Below the pieces are notes generated by a model. It saw nothing but the letters and a program-made list of their open reading frames with translations. It had not been told where the DNA came from and did not search any database. Source: Campylorhamphus procurvoides (Eukaryota; Chordata; Aves; Passeriformes; Dendrocolaptidae). From it: a stretch of DNA of 64,000 bases. Where the stretch lies: the NCBI GenBank assembly GCA_013396655.1, contig WBMV01003354.1, positions 49,439 to 113,438 on the forward strand, in the 5' to 3' direction. A program made the translations under genes and the position numbers. Position 1 is the stretch's first letter, and each line of letters begins with the position of its first letter. Shown piece after piece: positions 52,701 to 63,721 of the stretch.

Positions 52701-55239
52701 CTTGGGGGCAACACACAGCTATAGGGAGAAAAGTCAGCAAGCTAATTCTGAAGCCAGGAAGCAAACGTTCAACTGAGTGGTTTCCTTTATACAGCTAACA
52801 TGTTAAACATCACAATACCAGAGAAATATTTCATTGAAATTAAATGTGAGAATCTTACAGATACATCTATTTCGCAATGTATAGGGAAACAATCGACATA
52901 CAGAAATGTTTTGTTTCTTTAGATCACCCTGGTCTGACCAGTTCAACCCAAATAGAAAAATTCCAGGAGAAGGCACAGATGGAATTGCAGGACTATGTAC
53001 AAAAAACCTATCCAGAAGATACTTATAGGTATTTATTGTCTATAGTACCCAAAGTAATGTTGTGAGCCATAGCTAACAAAAGTACCAAATAACATCACTG
53101 ATGTTAAAAAATTTCCCTTTTCACATCTGGGGTTTTTTGGGCTATTGATGAAAAAGAACTAGAACCTTATCCATAAAAGCAAGCAGTTTTGTTTAAAGAC
53201 ACATAAAAGCAAGAACAGCTGTCTAGCTTCTTCCATGTAAGTTAAATTTACAAGTACTTTCTTGGTTTTTGAGGGGTTTCTTTGAGGCTCTCATTGTCAT
53301 GTTTAGAAAAGTAAGCAGACTCTATTAGAAGTCTTGAGAATAACTCCTTCAGCTGACTCAAACTTTAATTCTCACTGCCTTATTTTTCAACTCATTATCT
53401 CAAAGTCTCTTCGGCAACTAAAAGGTGATTATCATCCTTTAAACGTTTTTCAAGTTACATATGCAGAAAAGTGTTAAAACTGTCAGTTTATAGATCGTGG
53501 AAAGACAAGGATTGCATGTAACAGGGAAGAGTAACCAACTCTTAAGCTTCTGTTTATAAGAAATTCCTACATCCTACTTATTTTCTCCTTTGGCTTTTTT
53601 TTATTTCAAAGGACTTCTCTTTGAAATTATCTAGGTTGTTTTTTTCACCTCTCAACTATTCGTGCTTCTTACTTGCTAGAAGTGGTTATCCTATTTTCTA
53701 ACAATCTCCATCAAAACTGTTTCAAAATTCATCAACATGTTGGTTCTCTGCACTACCAGGCAAATTCTGACTTCTGTCTAACAATGTATCCAAGAACATA
53801 TTCTTTTTTACTGTGGCAGGTGTCATCATCTAGAGAAGCACTCCCATATATTTAAGCAAGGTCTGAGGGGGGTGTAACTAAAAAAAAAAGAATATGAAAC
53901 CCCCCCCAAACCTGTCTGTTAAAAAGAGAGCTTCTCACATCTCTGGTTTCTGCACTGATCATCCAGTGTTAACACAGTGCGGTGCAGTGAAGATGTCCCA
54001 TATACTTACTTCTTTTAACAGTGACCCAGGGAAGAAAATCAGAGTTACATTCCCCAAGCAGTGTACTGCTTTTTGACTGAGTGTCTCTGTCTCCATGCTC
54101 ATTCATAGACAAGTTTAGAGAACAAATCTTATTAATTCTGAGCAACTGAATGCTGGCACAAAATGATAGAGAAGACAAGTGTTACAATTTTCACAAAACC
54201 AATGGCATAGCTTGAATCTTTTTGCGGTTTTGCCCTAAAGTTTACAAGATATGGCATATGAGTAGAATGGACCTTATATTGTTTCTCAACATATATTCAA
54301 GCATTTTCCAGAGCACCTGTGGTCAGTGCTACCTAAGGTTTGCTATTGCATGGTTCTCATTCAGATTATTTGGTTTGGCATTTGTGATGTACATCTGCTA
54401 TATAAATGACAGCAAAATGCTTTCCTTGCTGTCCTAAATTTCATATGCTTGGAAAGTCCAGCAACTCAGTACAATCACTTTGTTATATTGGTTATCTGTT
54501 AACATCCTGGTAAATAAAATGCAACAGCATCTAGCAATATAGATGTGCTTAACTGCACATCACCTCAAAGTCGTTTTCTCATGAGAAGCTGATTCTCTTT
54601 TTTCCTTTTATATATTTGTATCCAGTCCTGTTTTTGCTATCTGGTTTGGCATGAAGTTGCTAAGGCAACTGAGAACTATGCTCTTTATGGTTGAAATTTT
54701 AATTAAGCATTTTACTCTTAAAATGGTGCAAATGTTCGCACTAATCAGTATGAATATTGTTAGTCTCAGCATTGTCCTTCCAGAGTTGGGAATTTCAAAA
54801 AAACAGTGTGTTAGTACGTGCATGTTCTGTCTGCAAAGGGTATTACCATGTCTCGTTGGAAAACCACAAAGCTACTTGGTGGCTTTTCATTTCACTTGCA
54901 AGATAGAAAGGTGACCATTCCTTTGTGGTAGCCTCTTAGCTTTAATTGCTTCTTTACCCCCATTCACGAATTCTGGTAATAATAAAAGCAGATCCAGCTC
55001 TTTAGCCACGAAGTACCTTAAGCTGGTTTGTATGTATTCATAATGCACTGAACTTCTCTTTCAGGCTAGCCCGGATCCTAGTTCGCCTGCCAGCACTTAG
55101 GCTGATGAGCTCTAGCATTACCGAGGAACTGTTTTTTACTGGTCTCATTGGAAATGTTCCCATTGACAGCATAATCCCCTACATTCTCAAAATGGAAACA
55201 GCAGAATATAATGGTCAAATAACTGGCACGTCTGCATAG
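34641..55239 (+). CDS. NR2C2: NR2C2, testicular receptor 4 (TR4), complete coding sequence in 14 exons
   Basis: NR2C2 is an orphan nuclear receptor that binds AGGTCA direct repeats as a homodimer or with NR2C1, acting in the nucleus as activator or repressor. Exons: 34641-34700, 40207-40317, 41167-41367, 42536-42638, 43685-43864, 45546-45693, 45911-46004, 46420-46553, 47279-47453, 47725-47846, 48366-48505, 51228-51365, 52923-53028 and 55065-55239 (TAG). They join without a break to 1887 bases, 628 residues. Zinc finger 1 uses Cys150, 153, 167 and 170 with P-box CEGCKG. Finger 2 uses Cys186, 192, 202 and 205. The ligand-binding domain runs from about residue 400 to the AF-2-like helix IIPYILKME near the end. 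Met34 ([12 protein letters not shown]) matches the start of the usual 596-residue human form, so the first 33 residues are an N-terminal extension. Confidence 0.96.
36869..36907 (+). mobile_element. Possible CR1 remnant
   Basis: A 40-base patch like the CR1 segment that reads GGAAGAAATTTCTTCACAGA in intact copies. The flanks do not continue the match, so it is a weak call. Confidence 0.35.
39116..39129. repeat. (TA)n microsatellite
   Basis: Seven or so TA units in the long NR2C2 intron. Confidence 0.85.
40207..40317 (+). CDS. NR2C2: NR2C2 exon 2 (coding): Met34 region
   Basis: 37 codons: [13 protein letters not shown], then [18 protein letters not shown] and QQRIQ. Met34 is the start of the commonly annotated human protein. 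The acceptor is TTTACAG ending at 40206 and the donor is GTAAAA at 40318. Confidence 0.95.
41167..41367 (+). CDS. NR2C2: NR2C2 exon 3: N-terminal activation region
   Basis: 67 codons beginning [19 protein letters not shown] and ending PGRIQ. Gln/Thr/Ser-rich, characteristic of the NR2C1/NR2C2 A/B region. Phase 0 at both ends, donor GTAAAT at 41368. Confidence 0.95.
42536..42638 (+). CDS. NR2C2: NR2C2 exon 4: start of DNA-binding domain
   Basis: [20 protein letters not shown], then [13 protein letters not shown], carrying the first Cys pair (150, 153) of zinc finger 1. It ends one base into a Gly codon. The donor is GTAAGG at 42639. Confidence 0.96.
43685..43864 (+). CDS. NR2C2: NR2C2 exon 5: zinc fingers
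   Basis: [20 protein letters not shown] with the recognition helix, then CRSNQDC and [20 protein letters not shown]. It gives the rest of finger 1, all of finger 2 and the C-terminal extension. The donor is GTGAGT at 43865. Read-through to 44043 is intron. Confidence 0.98.
45546..45693 (+). CDS. NR2C2: NR2C2 exon 6: hinge
   Basis: [20 protein letters not shown], then [20 protein letters not shown]. The exon completes a split Ser codon and ends two bases into an Arg codon. The donor is GTGAGT at 45694. Confidence 0.95.
45911..46004 (+). CDS. NR2C2: NR2C2 exon 7: hinge
   Basis: It reads [20 protein letters not shown] and on to LTADSK. The acceptor is TTTTGAACAG ending at 45910 and the donor is GTATTA at 46005. 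Confidence 0.93.
46420..46553 (+). CDS. NR2C2: NR2C2 exon 8: hinge to ligand-binding domain
   Basis: It reads [20 protein letters not shown], then [12 protein letters not shown] and ASEIT, ending two bases into an Arg codon. The acceptor is CCTTTCTAG ending at 46419 and the donor is GTATGC at 46554. Confidence 0.95.
46715..46975. mobile_element. Endogenous retrovirus LTR fragment (non-coding)
   Basis: The stretch around AAAAGGCCTTGACACTGTGC and TAACTCTACCCCAGCCAAAA matches, from memory, an LTR family common in bird genomes. It lies in the 46554-47278 intron of NR2C2. It looks partial, and no viral coding sequence is next to it. Family name, exact ends and orientation are uncertain. Confidence 0.55.
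47252..47277 (+). repeat. NR2C2: Long T tract at a splice acceptor
   Basis: About 25 T with one C directly before the AG at 47277-47278; it serves as an unusually long polypyrimidine tract for exon 9. Confidence 0.85.
47279..47453 (+). CDS. NR2C2: NR2C2 exon 9
   Basis: It reads [20 protein letters not shown], then [20 protein letters not shown] and THVTFK. The NTTDTAAHN segment differs most from the human sequence I recall. The donor is GTATGT at 47454. Confidence 0.95.
47725..47846 (+). CDS. NR2C2: NR2C2 exon 10: ligand-binding domain start
   Basis: It reads [20 protein letters not shown], then [20 protein letters not shown], covering the nuclear-receptor helix 3 signature. It ends two bases into a Gly codon, donor GTAAAT at 47847. 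Confidence 0.96.
48366..48505 (+). CDS. NR2C2: NR2C2 exon 11: ligand-binding domain
   Basis: It reads [20 protein letters not shown], then [20 protein letters not shown]. The acceptor is CTGTCTGTAG ending at 48365 and the donor is GTATGT at 48506. Confidence 0.96.
48506..51227 (+). other. NR2C2: NR2C2 intron, 2.7 kb
   Basis: AT-rich, with a G/T-rich patch near 49580-49635 (GTTTG units). No other exon or known mobile element was recognised. Confidence 0.5.
51228..51365 (+). CDS. NR2C2: NR2C2 exon 12: ligand-binding domain
   Basis: It reads [20 protein letters not shown], then [20 protein letters not shown] and IVLFSP. The acceptor is CTTTTTGTAG ending at 51227 and the donor is GTAAGG at 51366. 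On the minus strand the frame is open by chance. Confidence 0.96.
52923..53028 (+). CDS. NR2C2: NR2C2 exon 13: ligand-binding domain
   Basis: It reads [20 protein letters not shown], then [15 protein letters not shown], ending two bases into an Arg codon. The acceptor is TTGTTTCTTTAG ending at 52922 and the donor is GTATTT at 53029. Confidence 0.95.
53029..55064 (+). other. NR2C2: NR2C2 last intron, 2.0 kb
   Basis: AT-rich, without recognisable repeats. An open + strand frame at 54651-54914 (87 codons) has no family features. Confidence 0.5.
55065..55239 (+). CDS. NR2C2: NR2C2 exon 14: AF-2 region and stop
   Basis: It reads [20 protein letters not shown], then [20 protein letters not shown] and [17 protein letters not shown], with TAG at 55237-55239. 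The acceptor is TTCTCTTTCAG ending at 55064. This is the expected C terminus of TR4. Confidence 0.96.
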
Positions 55240-58200
55240 TGGGAACAATGCAGTTCAATGGATCGAAGTAATTTTTGTAAAAACCATACAGTTACAAAGT
55301 GAAAAGAATAGCGTTTTGTTTTGTGCGGATAATTCCAACTTGTTATCAGTTTTTTGAACAGATTCCTCCTTGTCTGTTTCCTGATGTTGACAAAATTTAA
55401 GCAGCTGTTAAAAGACCTGCTATAGGACCTTTTCTGCCACAAGGAATATTTTTGCTGCCTTTCTTTAAAAGGCTATAGATTGCTGAACATACTTTTCACA
55501 TGCTTTGTATTTAGAAATTATCAGTGGTTAAAAAGAGTTTTATAATATCAGAGATTAGTAATAAAATTGCTTTAAAAGTAAAAGAACAGTATGTATATAT
55601 TTAAAAAACATCCTTGGAATTAATGTCTAGTAAATGCCAGGGTATAATACTAGCACTTTGTAATCACTTGTCAAAGTGACAGCATCATCAACATCCTGCT
55701 TATTGAGTATGGAAAATGAAAAAAATGCTTATGTCCTTAGTCAAAATGTTAGTGATTTTTGTGAAAATGTAGAATGCTACAGGAGACAATCATTTCGTCT
55801 ACAAAAAGTCACTTGCTTTTGTGTTATGCATGAAATATTAATGTGGATTCTTAAATCAGATATCCACATTATGTGAAACTATACTCTGTTAAATTAGTGC
55901 AGTTGTAATTCATAGAACACTGCAGTCACAGTGGCTATTACGTGCTACAGGAATTACCCCACACTAGGTGAAAAAGAAGTGATTCTTGCCACAATAATGA
56001 TGAAATATTCAGGCTTCTTAAAGTGTCTATTCAAACCAATATGATCATGACAAATGTTATTCTGAAATGAAGCCTTTTGACTGTGGGGAAAATCAGTCAT
56101 TAACTGGAAGAACTAATTTTACAGTAGAGCTGTGTGATGCATTTTTAGTGTGCTATTTATATTTCTACATTTATTCCTTCTCTCTATCCTCCTGAACACC
56201 CTCAGCATCCAGCCACAGGTACAATTTAAAACCTGAAACATGTAGAACCTGTGGCTGTCGGCAAGAGTATGTTATAAAGCTCTCTCACTTTATTGCTCCC
56301 CACCTCCCTCTGCCTCCCTCACTGAGCACTCCCAGTTTTGCAGTGTTCTTCACCTTCCTGTGGCTTAGTTTGAAACCAAAATATAGGTAAGATTTACTCT
56401 CAGTAAAGTTACGTACAGTTACAGTTAATGACTGATACACCATGGAGTTATAAAATGGACTGCTTTTTAATTGTCTCAAGTGACGAGCCATCAGCATGTT
56501 TCTAGTATTGGCCATTAGCTGCTAGCATAGCTTTTGTTTCAGTATAATTTGTTATGGACGTTAAGTATTTCAAAAAATCAAAGTTTTAAAAAAGTCATAG
56601 CAATTAATACCTTCATCTGATCCTGGCTCATTAGATGCATCAATTATTTTAATTATTTGTATTGTAAAGGCATTTTTACTTTTGTAGATTTACATAACAA
56701 AAGTCTAATGATAAGTTCAGCACTTTTGTTTTTGTTCTGTTACTGATATTTGTTTAGAAAGATCAACCAGGTTGGTGTTTGTGTCTTTTCAGAGTCTGAA
56801 TTGGAACCAAAAGACCTTAAGCAGCTTTAGATGAGGCTTTTGAAGTAATAAAAGTCCTGACCTGGTATACTTCATGCTTATTAGGGGGCTCACATTCATA
56901 GTACTCACTGTGACACAAGAGGCTATTTAATTTCAGCTTCTGGATGCATTAATGTCTTCTACAGTTGCCATTGTTAGTGCATTTAAATTCTTCTCACAAG
57001 GGTGTTACAGATAGTCCAATATACATGCAGAGATTTGTAATATTGCACTTCTGTTTCGCTTGGCTTTTGCTGTACCAAATGAAATGGTCATGTTGTTAAT
57101 GTGATGGGAGGTCTGCCCTCTGCACGTGAAGTCAGCTGGACTGCAGAATTGAATCCCAACCATTGGATGGTGGTGTCCCTGCTGGTGGCATTGTGGCAGC
57201 CCTTCTGATGCACAGGGCCTGTGTTAAGGGTACACGACGTCAGAATTAATGGTGATATTAACATCAGAAAGAGTTGGGGCCATTTTTGTTCAAATTTAAA
57301 ATTTTATTGGGTTATGTTCTAAAAGCAGAATGCCTTGAACTATTGCAAAAAGGGATTACGGAGTTTGATTTCCTTTCAGTATTTCAAAAAAATCATTTAA
57401 GCAGATAAGTAAACGTTGTTAATGGCAAATGAAATATTCCTTAGCACAAGAGCTAGTCATTGAAATATTTGTTTTTAAATCTCAACACACACCAGATGGC
57501 TTTTTGTTGACAAACATCATTTCAACTTCCAATTTTTCAAGTAAAAGGGCCACATTTTCTAATTTTTTTCCTCTTTTTTATAACTTGTGCTGTGATATAA
57601 CAGTTCAGGAAACAAAATGAAGGCATTACAGTTTTTTTAGGAATGGATCACATGAAATTAAGTTTAAAATTTATGTCTTGCATTACATTTGTAAACTGAA
57701 ATGGTAAATATCATGCAGCTCTGTTTACAAATAAACTACACTCCCCACAAATGCAGGGCCACATAATGATATCCTCGGTCAAACTCTGGTAGTCACTTAC
57801 TCTGCAAATAGTTCCCTGCTTATTAGGGATAAAATACTAATTTTTGTAAATTGAATAACAACTCTGCAATCCATAAGTAGGTTTTACTTATTGTGCATGC
57901 ATTTAATAGATGAAATTAAGTAGTTCCATACTGAAGATTCAGATATTACTACCTAAAATCTGCAAAGTCTCCCTATAACATCAGCCTCATTTGCTGGCTT
58001 GCAGTAGTCAGAACAAAGCTAGTTAGTCCTGATGCCATTAACAAAAAGTACTTTTTCTAACTACACACTATTTTAATTCTAAGACTAACAGTTTGGATTG
58101 TAGAAATTTGGTCAATGATGGTAAGTTTCTAGGACTGAAAAAGTATTCAGATTCTAGAATGTTTTGCATATCTGAATATTAGCTATGAATAAAAAGATAG

Positions 58201-58384
58201 TTATGATGAGTAACCTAACACTTCTATCTCACATGCTGGACAAGGGCTGTTGTAAAACTTAGACAAAGATTTGGCATATGGTAGAGAAACACTGAAAGGA
58301 TTCACCTAAAACACTGCTATGCAAAACTATGAACCATCTTCTCCAGTGCAGTAGTACTGCTTGCCACTAAATTGCATGTGTAAT

Positions 58385-59085
58385 CAGAAACTGGTTGAGG
58401 TTAGAAGGGACCTCTGCAAGTGGTCTATCTAACCACTCTGCTCGGGCAAGACTATGTAGCAAGGCAAAGACTTGTGTTCGGGTGTCCTTTGAACATCTCC
58501 GAGGATGGAGACTCCACAACCTCTCTGGGTAACCTGTACCAGCACTTGGTCACCCTGAGAGTGAAAAAGTGTTTGCTGCTGGTTGAGGGAACGTCCTGTG
58601 CTTCAGTTTGTGGCCACTGCCTCTGGTCCTGTCACTGGCACCCCTGAGAAGCGCCTGGCTCCATCTTCTTTGTACCCTGCTGGTACTTGTACACACAGAT
58701 GAGATCATCTCCGAGCCTTCCGCAGGCTGAACAGTCCCGGCTTTCTCAGCCTTTCCTCCTTTCTGAGGTGTTCCAGTCCCTTATTTTTTGGACTCTCTTC
58801 AGTACATCCCTGTCTCTTGTACAGACACAGCACTCCAGGTGTGGCCCCCGCAGTGCTGAGTAGAGGGGGAGGATCCCCTCCCTCAACCTGCTGGCAGAGC
58901 TTTGCCTGACACAGCCCAGGACACCATTAGCCTTCAGGAGCATTCCTGGCTCGTGTTCAGCTTGGTGTCCGCAGACTTTGTGCTTCCCCTCTTTGAACTT
59001 CATGAGGTTCCTGTCAGCCCGTTTCTTCAGCCTGCCATGATCCCTCTTGGTGGCAGCAGAACCTGGTGGTGCATCAAACAGTAAA
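58385..59085 (-). mobile_element. CR1 LINE, 3' half, minus strand
   Basis: Seen on the + strand as GGTTGAGGTTAGAAGGGACC, then GGATGGAGACTCCACAACCT and TTGAACTTCATGAGGTTCCT, the complement of CR1 ORF2 and 3' UTR. The minus-strand frame includes ASRLREGILPLYSALRGPHL, the C-terminal CR1 motif. Frame breaks show it is inactive. Confidence 0.9.
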
Positions 59086-62000
59086 GCTTCTAATCTGGTG
59101 GTGATGTGGGAGTCGTAGCAGTGGAGCTATTTTAGCTTGCTTAAAGAAATCTTTTTCTTCAACATCCATCAGAAGATAGATCTTCGAGAGGCACAGAACT
59201 GATGAAGGAATTCTTTCTGTCAACAGTATAGGCATTGTTTGGTAACAATACAAAAGGCCTATCTAAGGAAAATGAGCCTCAGAAAGTTGATGGTGCTCTA
59301 TGTATTAATCTTTAACATAATTTTCAGCCTCTTCTGGTGATTGTGCTTTTAGGCTGTTCCGACATCAGGAAGGCAGAACAGTGCACACAGTACAGCTGCA
59401 GAACTGGGCCAGTTTTACACTGTCTCCGAACAAAAGGCTCCAACACTGATGTAATTCTTGTCATTTCTGAGCTGTGTTTCATCCCTCTCGCAGCAACTGG
59501 AAGATGGTAACAGGCTAATCTTAGTAGCTTTACTTGTAAATTAGTTTTCTTGCTGTTGAAAATGCAACTTTTCCTTGTGGATATGGCACAGGAGCGTTTT
59601 TTATTATTGTAAAAACTATTGAAAAATTGCTTCTTGATTATTAAATATAGAAATAGCTTGTTTTCCTAAGGGCCAAATTTAAATGCCAAATGTCCGTTTA
59701 CAAAACTTGGAGTCAAAGGATCACAGTTGCAAAGTGATTCTAAGCAAAGTTCATCTCACTAGAGCTCTACTTAGTGCCTAAAATTCACTTTCTTCAGAAT
59801 TTTTTAGGTCCTGTTTCTGCAGCTCTTGAAATGGAAATATTTTAATTTGGCAGAAATACAGTGATAAACTCTGATGAGATTAATCTGAACTTGAGCAAAT
59901 GTGTGTATTAGTCACAATTCATTCAGACAAATTTTAAAATTCTGTGCTAATTGAAACTGGTGAGCAGTGGAACTGGCAGGTCAATCAGACATGCAAAGGT
60001 GTACCAGCAGATACCTACTGGACTATATCACTCCTGAAAAGAGGAAAAGGTTGATTTTTCTGTTTGAAATCCCTCTCTCCCTGTCCAATTACTCTTTACA
60101 AAACCAGGGTGAGTTGGAGGTTTTTTCACCTACTCTTGTCCGTAAAAGCAGAAGTACCAGCAAATGCAGGTAGGTTCCCATCTGTCTCAGGGCTTTTCCA
60201 CATTGCCCCACACAGCCCCAGAAGAGCTTTTGCACTGGTTGGCTCTGGTGATGGGCGAGCTCTGAGAGCAGCACACGACAGCTGCAGTGCTTCTGAGACC
60301 GTGGTCACCCTAGGCTGGAGAGGGCTGGGCAGAGGACAGATTGGATCTTGAGTGACAGAAAATCAGCTTAAAAACAGCTTTATATGAAAAATTACTAAGA
60401 GGGCATGGCAAAAGGAAGAAAATGAAAGCATTGACTTTTTACACCTTCTAATTCTGAAGTTGCTGAGTCATTTTAAGGGTAAATACTCATGAACTACGTT
60501 CAGGTGTATTGTTTGATGGAAAATGCCATTAACCCCTCTTGTTAGATAATGCTACAACCCTACTTTAACTGCAGTCAATGTTGCCAACATTACAGGGGGA
60601 ATTATTTAAAAAAAAATTAAAACGTTATACTGAGGTTGCAAGTTAAATTCTTTGTAAACTTTATATGCTCCAAGTCTATTAGACTTGGAAAACATCAAAG
60701 CCCAGAATTACATTATTACTGAGGTTTTTTTGTTGTGAAGTCATGCTAAGTTCATCAGGCAACACTGTCATCATGTTCCATAATTCCCACAGCCTGTTCA
60801 AGCCTCTGAGTTACATGAATCCTTTGAAAATGGCTTATTATTGTTAAAAGTCATGCCTGCCTTCTTTCTTTTTGAAGGGCTTCATGGAGTTGTAGCAGTC
60901 TTTATTTTGTGCCACCTGTCATCGTGCATTTCTGCATGTTCAGTTGTAAAACTCACTCTAGCAGCTGATGCATATGTACATAGCTGTATGTATGTGTGTA
61001 TGAATGTATATGTTTATACCTCTCTGTCTGAATATATTCTGTACAGTGTATAGGAAACCTGAAGTGTGTGTATATATGTACAGACATGGAGCCACTATTC
61101 ATCCACTCTGTGCTAAAGCTTTTTGTTCACTTGCTAATCCAGGGCTTCCTAGTTTGCATTTCTTAGCCCAAACTAAACGTAGTATCACCTAAGCAGAAGA
61201 ATCCTCCTGAATTTCAGAGCTTTGCAGATTTTTTCTAAACAGTTTGACTTCAGTCTTTTCTGTTCAGAACTGACAAGTATATTCTATTAATTTTTTGGCT
61301 TTTACATTACTGCCTTTACCTTTTCTTATTTGGCCTATAGAAGTCTGCCAGTGAATAGTTAATTGAACATATAATTGCTGTTAAAAATGAATAAGTAACA
61401 GCAGTCATAGCAAATACTTACCCGCTCTCAATCCATACTCATTCTCTTTCAGCCTCCTGAGATACTCTTTTGTAAAGTTGCATTTTGCAGTGAAGCTTGG
61501 TAAGAGATTGGTATTTTTTTAAGTCTTTGGCAATGGCAAATTGAAAGCAAACCAATTTGCCCTTTGTTGTTGAACACAGAACAGGAGACAATGAATGGTG
61601 TTTAACAAATCAATATTGATATTGCCATAGTGACCACATGAAACAACCTGTGAGTTAAATACAGACTCTGTGCTCTATTCAGTGAAAGAGCAGCTCTGGT
61701 ACAGTGGTAATTAAATAGAAAGGACATTGCAGGTAGTTTATTTCTTAGCAAGCATTAAAACTTCTTCAGGATTTTCACAGTGCATTTCAATTGTATACTC
61801 ACTTTCCAAAGCTGTTCTCTTTATTTTCCAGCTTAAACTGAACAAAGCTTGATTTAGTCATCCAGGTAGTGTCCATTGCCATGTTCTGTCGCTTTGCTGG
61901 GCCTGGAATCTGCTCAGCTCCTGCCCATATCTGACATTCCCATTATCCATGTGGGGCATGGGCACACAGTTTTGAAAGGAGTTGTGCAGGAAGACAATTT

Positions 62001-62789
62001 ATTATGAGAAGGACTCAAGCATTTACATTATTGAAATACAAATAGTTATTGTTCTTTTTACCCTTCTCATGAAGTTACGAAGGAAGCTTTCTGTAAAGTA
62101 AATGTATTAACTGTGGGCTTTTAAAAAGGAATTTCACAGACCATGTAGGGGAGTAGTTCAGCAAGTCTGGTTTCTGTCATATTAAAAAGGTGAAGCAGGC
62201 TTCTGAGCGTTTATTTCCGCCTTCTGTATTCCATGTGGTAAAGACTTGTGAGTGTTTACGCAGATAAGCAGACAGCAATCAAAATAATGTGAGCTTCTTG
62301 CATGCTTCAAGTGAACTACAAGTCTGAGTCAGGCTTTGTGCGTGGAAGGTCTTTACTAAGGAAAATGCTGAGAATGTTTCCTTCTGTATTAGCTAGTAAG
62401 TGTTTGTAAGCTTTGGTTTCAAATTTAGAAAAAAACCTGCAGCATTTCAAAATCTTAATTTTGCGATTTTCAGCAGGAAAAGTATTTAAATTAATGGCAG
62501 GAGTTCCTGAGATAGATGATCCTTTACTGGTCTGGACAACTGGTGCTGTTTGAATTCTTGCTTTCCTCTTTAAAGGTAATGGAAACCTGAATGTCTGCTA
62601 ATACTGTACTGCAGGAACAGTTTTAAAGATTAGGAAGCTAACTGGGGTGTTAACCAAAGTTGAATCTATTAAAAAATCCAATTTTGAATTCAGAAAAAAA
62701 AGAGCATATTTTAAAATTGTCAAGTTCTTTTATATCCACATTTGAATTGTTTGTATTGTGAAAGACAAAATGTTCTCAAATGTAGTTGC

Positions 62790-62810
62790 AATAAAGACTC
62801 TGATAATAAA
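62790..62810 (+). terminator. NR2C2: Paired poly(A) signals, candidate NR2C2 transcript end
   Basis: AATAAA occurs at 62790-62795 and again at 62805-62810 with a T/G-rich stretch (TTTTTTATGGTTGTGGG) about 20-40 bases later. This is the best-formed poly(A) region downstream of NR2C2. Confidence 0.4.
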
Positions 62811-63558
62811 GCAGGGGTCCATTTTATGATATTTTTTATGGTTGTGGGTTAAAAGTAGGACTAAAGAAATTTCAAACACAAAAAATACTCTTTAAGATGA
62901 AAACATTTTACTTACAGACTGGATGTGTTAAACTTTTCATATATGGAATCAATGTTAAATGTTGGAATATTTTTAATAATTATTCTGTACTCCGAAATAC
63001 ATTGCAAGCCAGTGTTCATCGTTTCCTAACTGAAAACTGCACATTAAGTGTTTTATGTTTGGCAAACCAGGGAGTGCTGAGCTCCTACAAAAAAGAGCAG
63101 CTTTTTATAAAAGGAAGCTTCTACTGTTAATTCCTTGAGATATATTCTGGATGTCTCTGTTCATTATGACTTAGAAAACTAATGTTTATATTATTTTATT
63201 TCAAGTTAAAAACTTTGCAAAACTTGATAATTTCTCACAGCTTCTTTTGTGAAATCAGCATTGTGTGTGATAGCATTTAAAAATAATAGCATGTTCTTTT
63301 TTATCTGAATTTTATATCTAATCAGTGTCTTCAGTCACAAAGAGGAATTTGCATTGTTGTGTTTGTATATAGAGTATTGCAGTGCATGATTTAGCTTGTG
63401 CATTTTATTAAATGCTCTTTAAATGTAGCATTATATTGTCGTCGTTAATACTACTAGCTAAATGAGGTTTATACCATTAAAGTGAATTACACATATGACT
63501 GCATTCTTGAGTCTTATTTTTAAGTTCACTATCTCCTCTTAAACAGCCAAACACATAA

Positions 63559-63708
63559 TTTACTCTCTTTAAGGGAGAAATAGCATTTTGCCTTCACGAC
63601 CGCGATTCTCTCATGAGTGATTTGAGCGATGTAACCGGGTCTGATACAGAAGAGAAATTCCATGACCTTCCCTGGATGCCCTGGGGGACGAGGAGCCTTT
63701 CCCCGGGA
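63559..63708 (+). other. Unassigned open segment after a splice-acceptor-like site
   Basis: The + frame is open from 63559 to a TGA at 63706-63708 and includes RDSLMSDLSDVTGSDTEEKF, an acidic and Ser-rich stretch. TTTACTCTCTTTAAG before 63574 resembles an acceptor. The minus frame is also open. I recognise no family; it may be chance or part of a neighbouring gene. Confidence 0.2.
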
Positions 63709-63721
63709 GCGTCTTGAGCAC

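Larger units (their letters stand above)
55240..63500 (+). other. NR2C2: NR2C2 3' UTR and downstream flank
   Basis: About 8 kb of AT-rich sequence with no further gene. Possible poly(A) signals are AATAAA at 56847, 57730, 58188, 62790 and 62805, and ATTAAA at 63407 and 63476. Human TR4 has, as I recall, a long 3' UTR, so the sites near 62.8-63.5 kb are plausible ends, but the choice needs RNA data. A minus-strand CR1 lies at 58385-59085. Confidence 0.45.
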
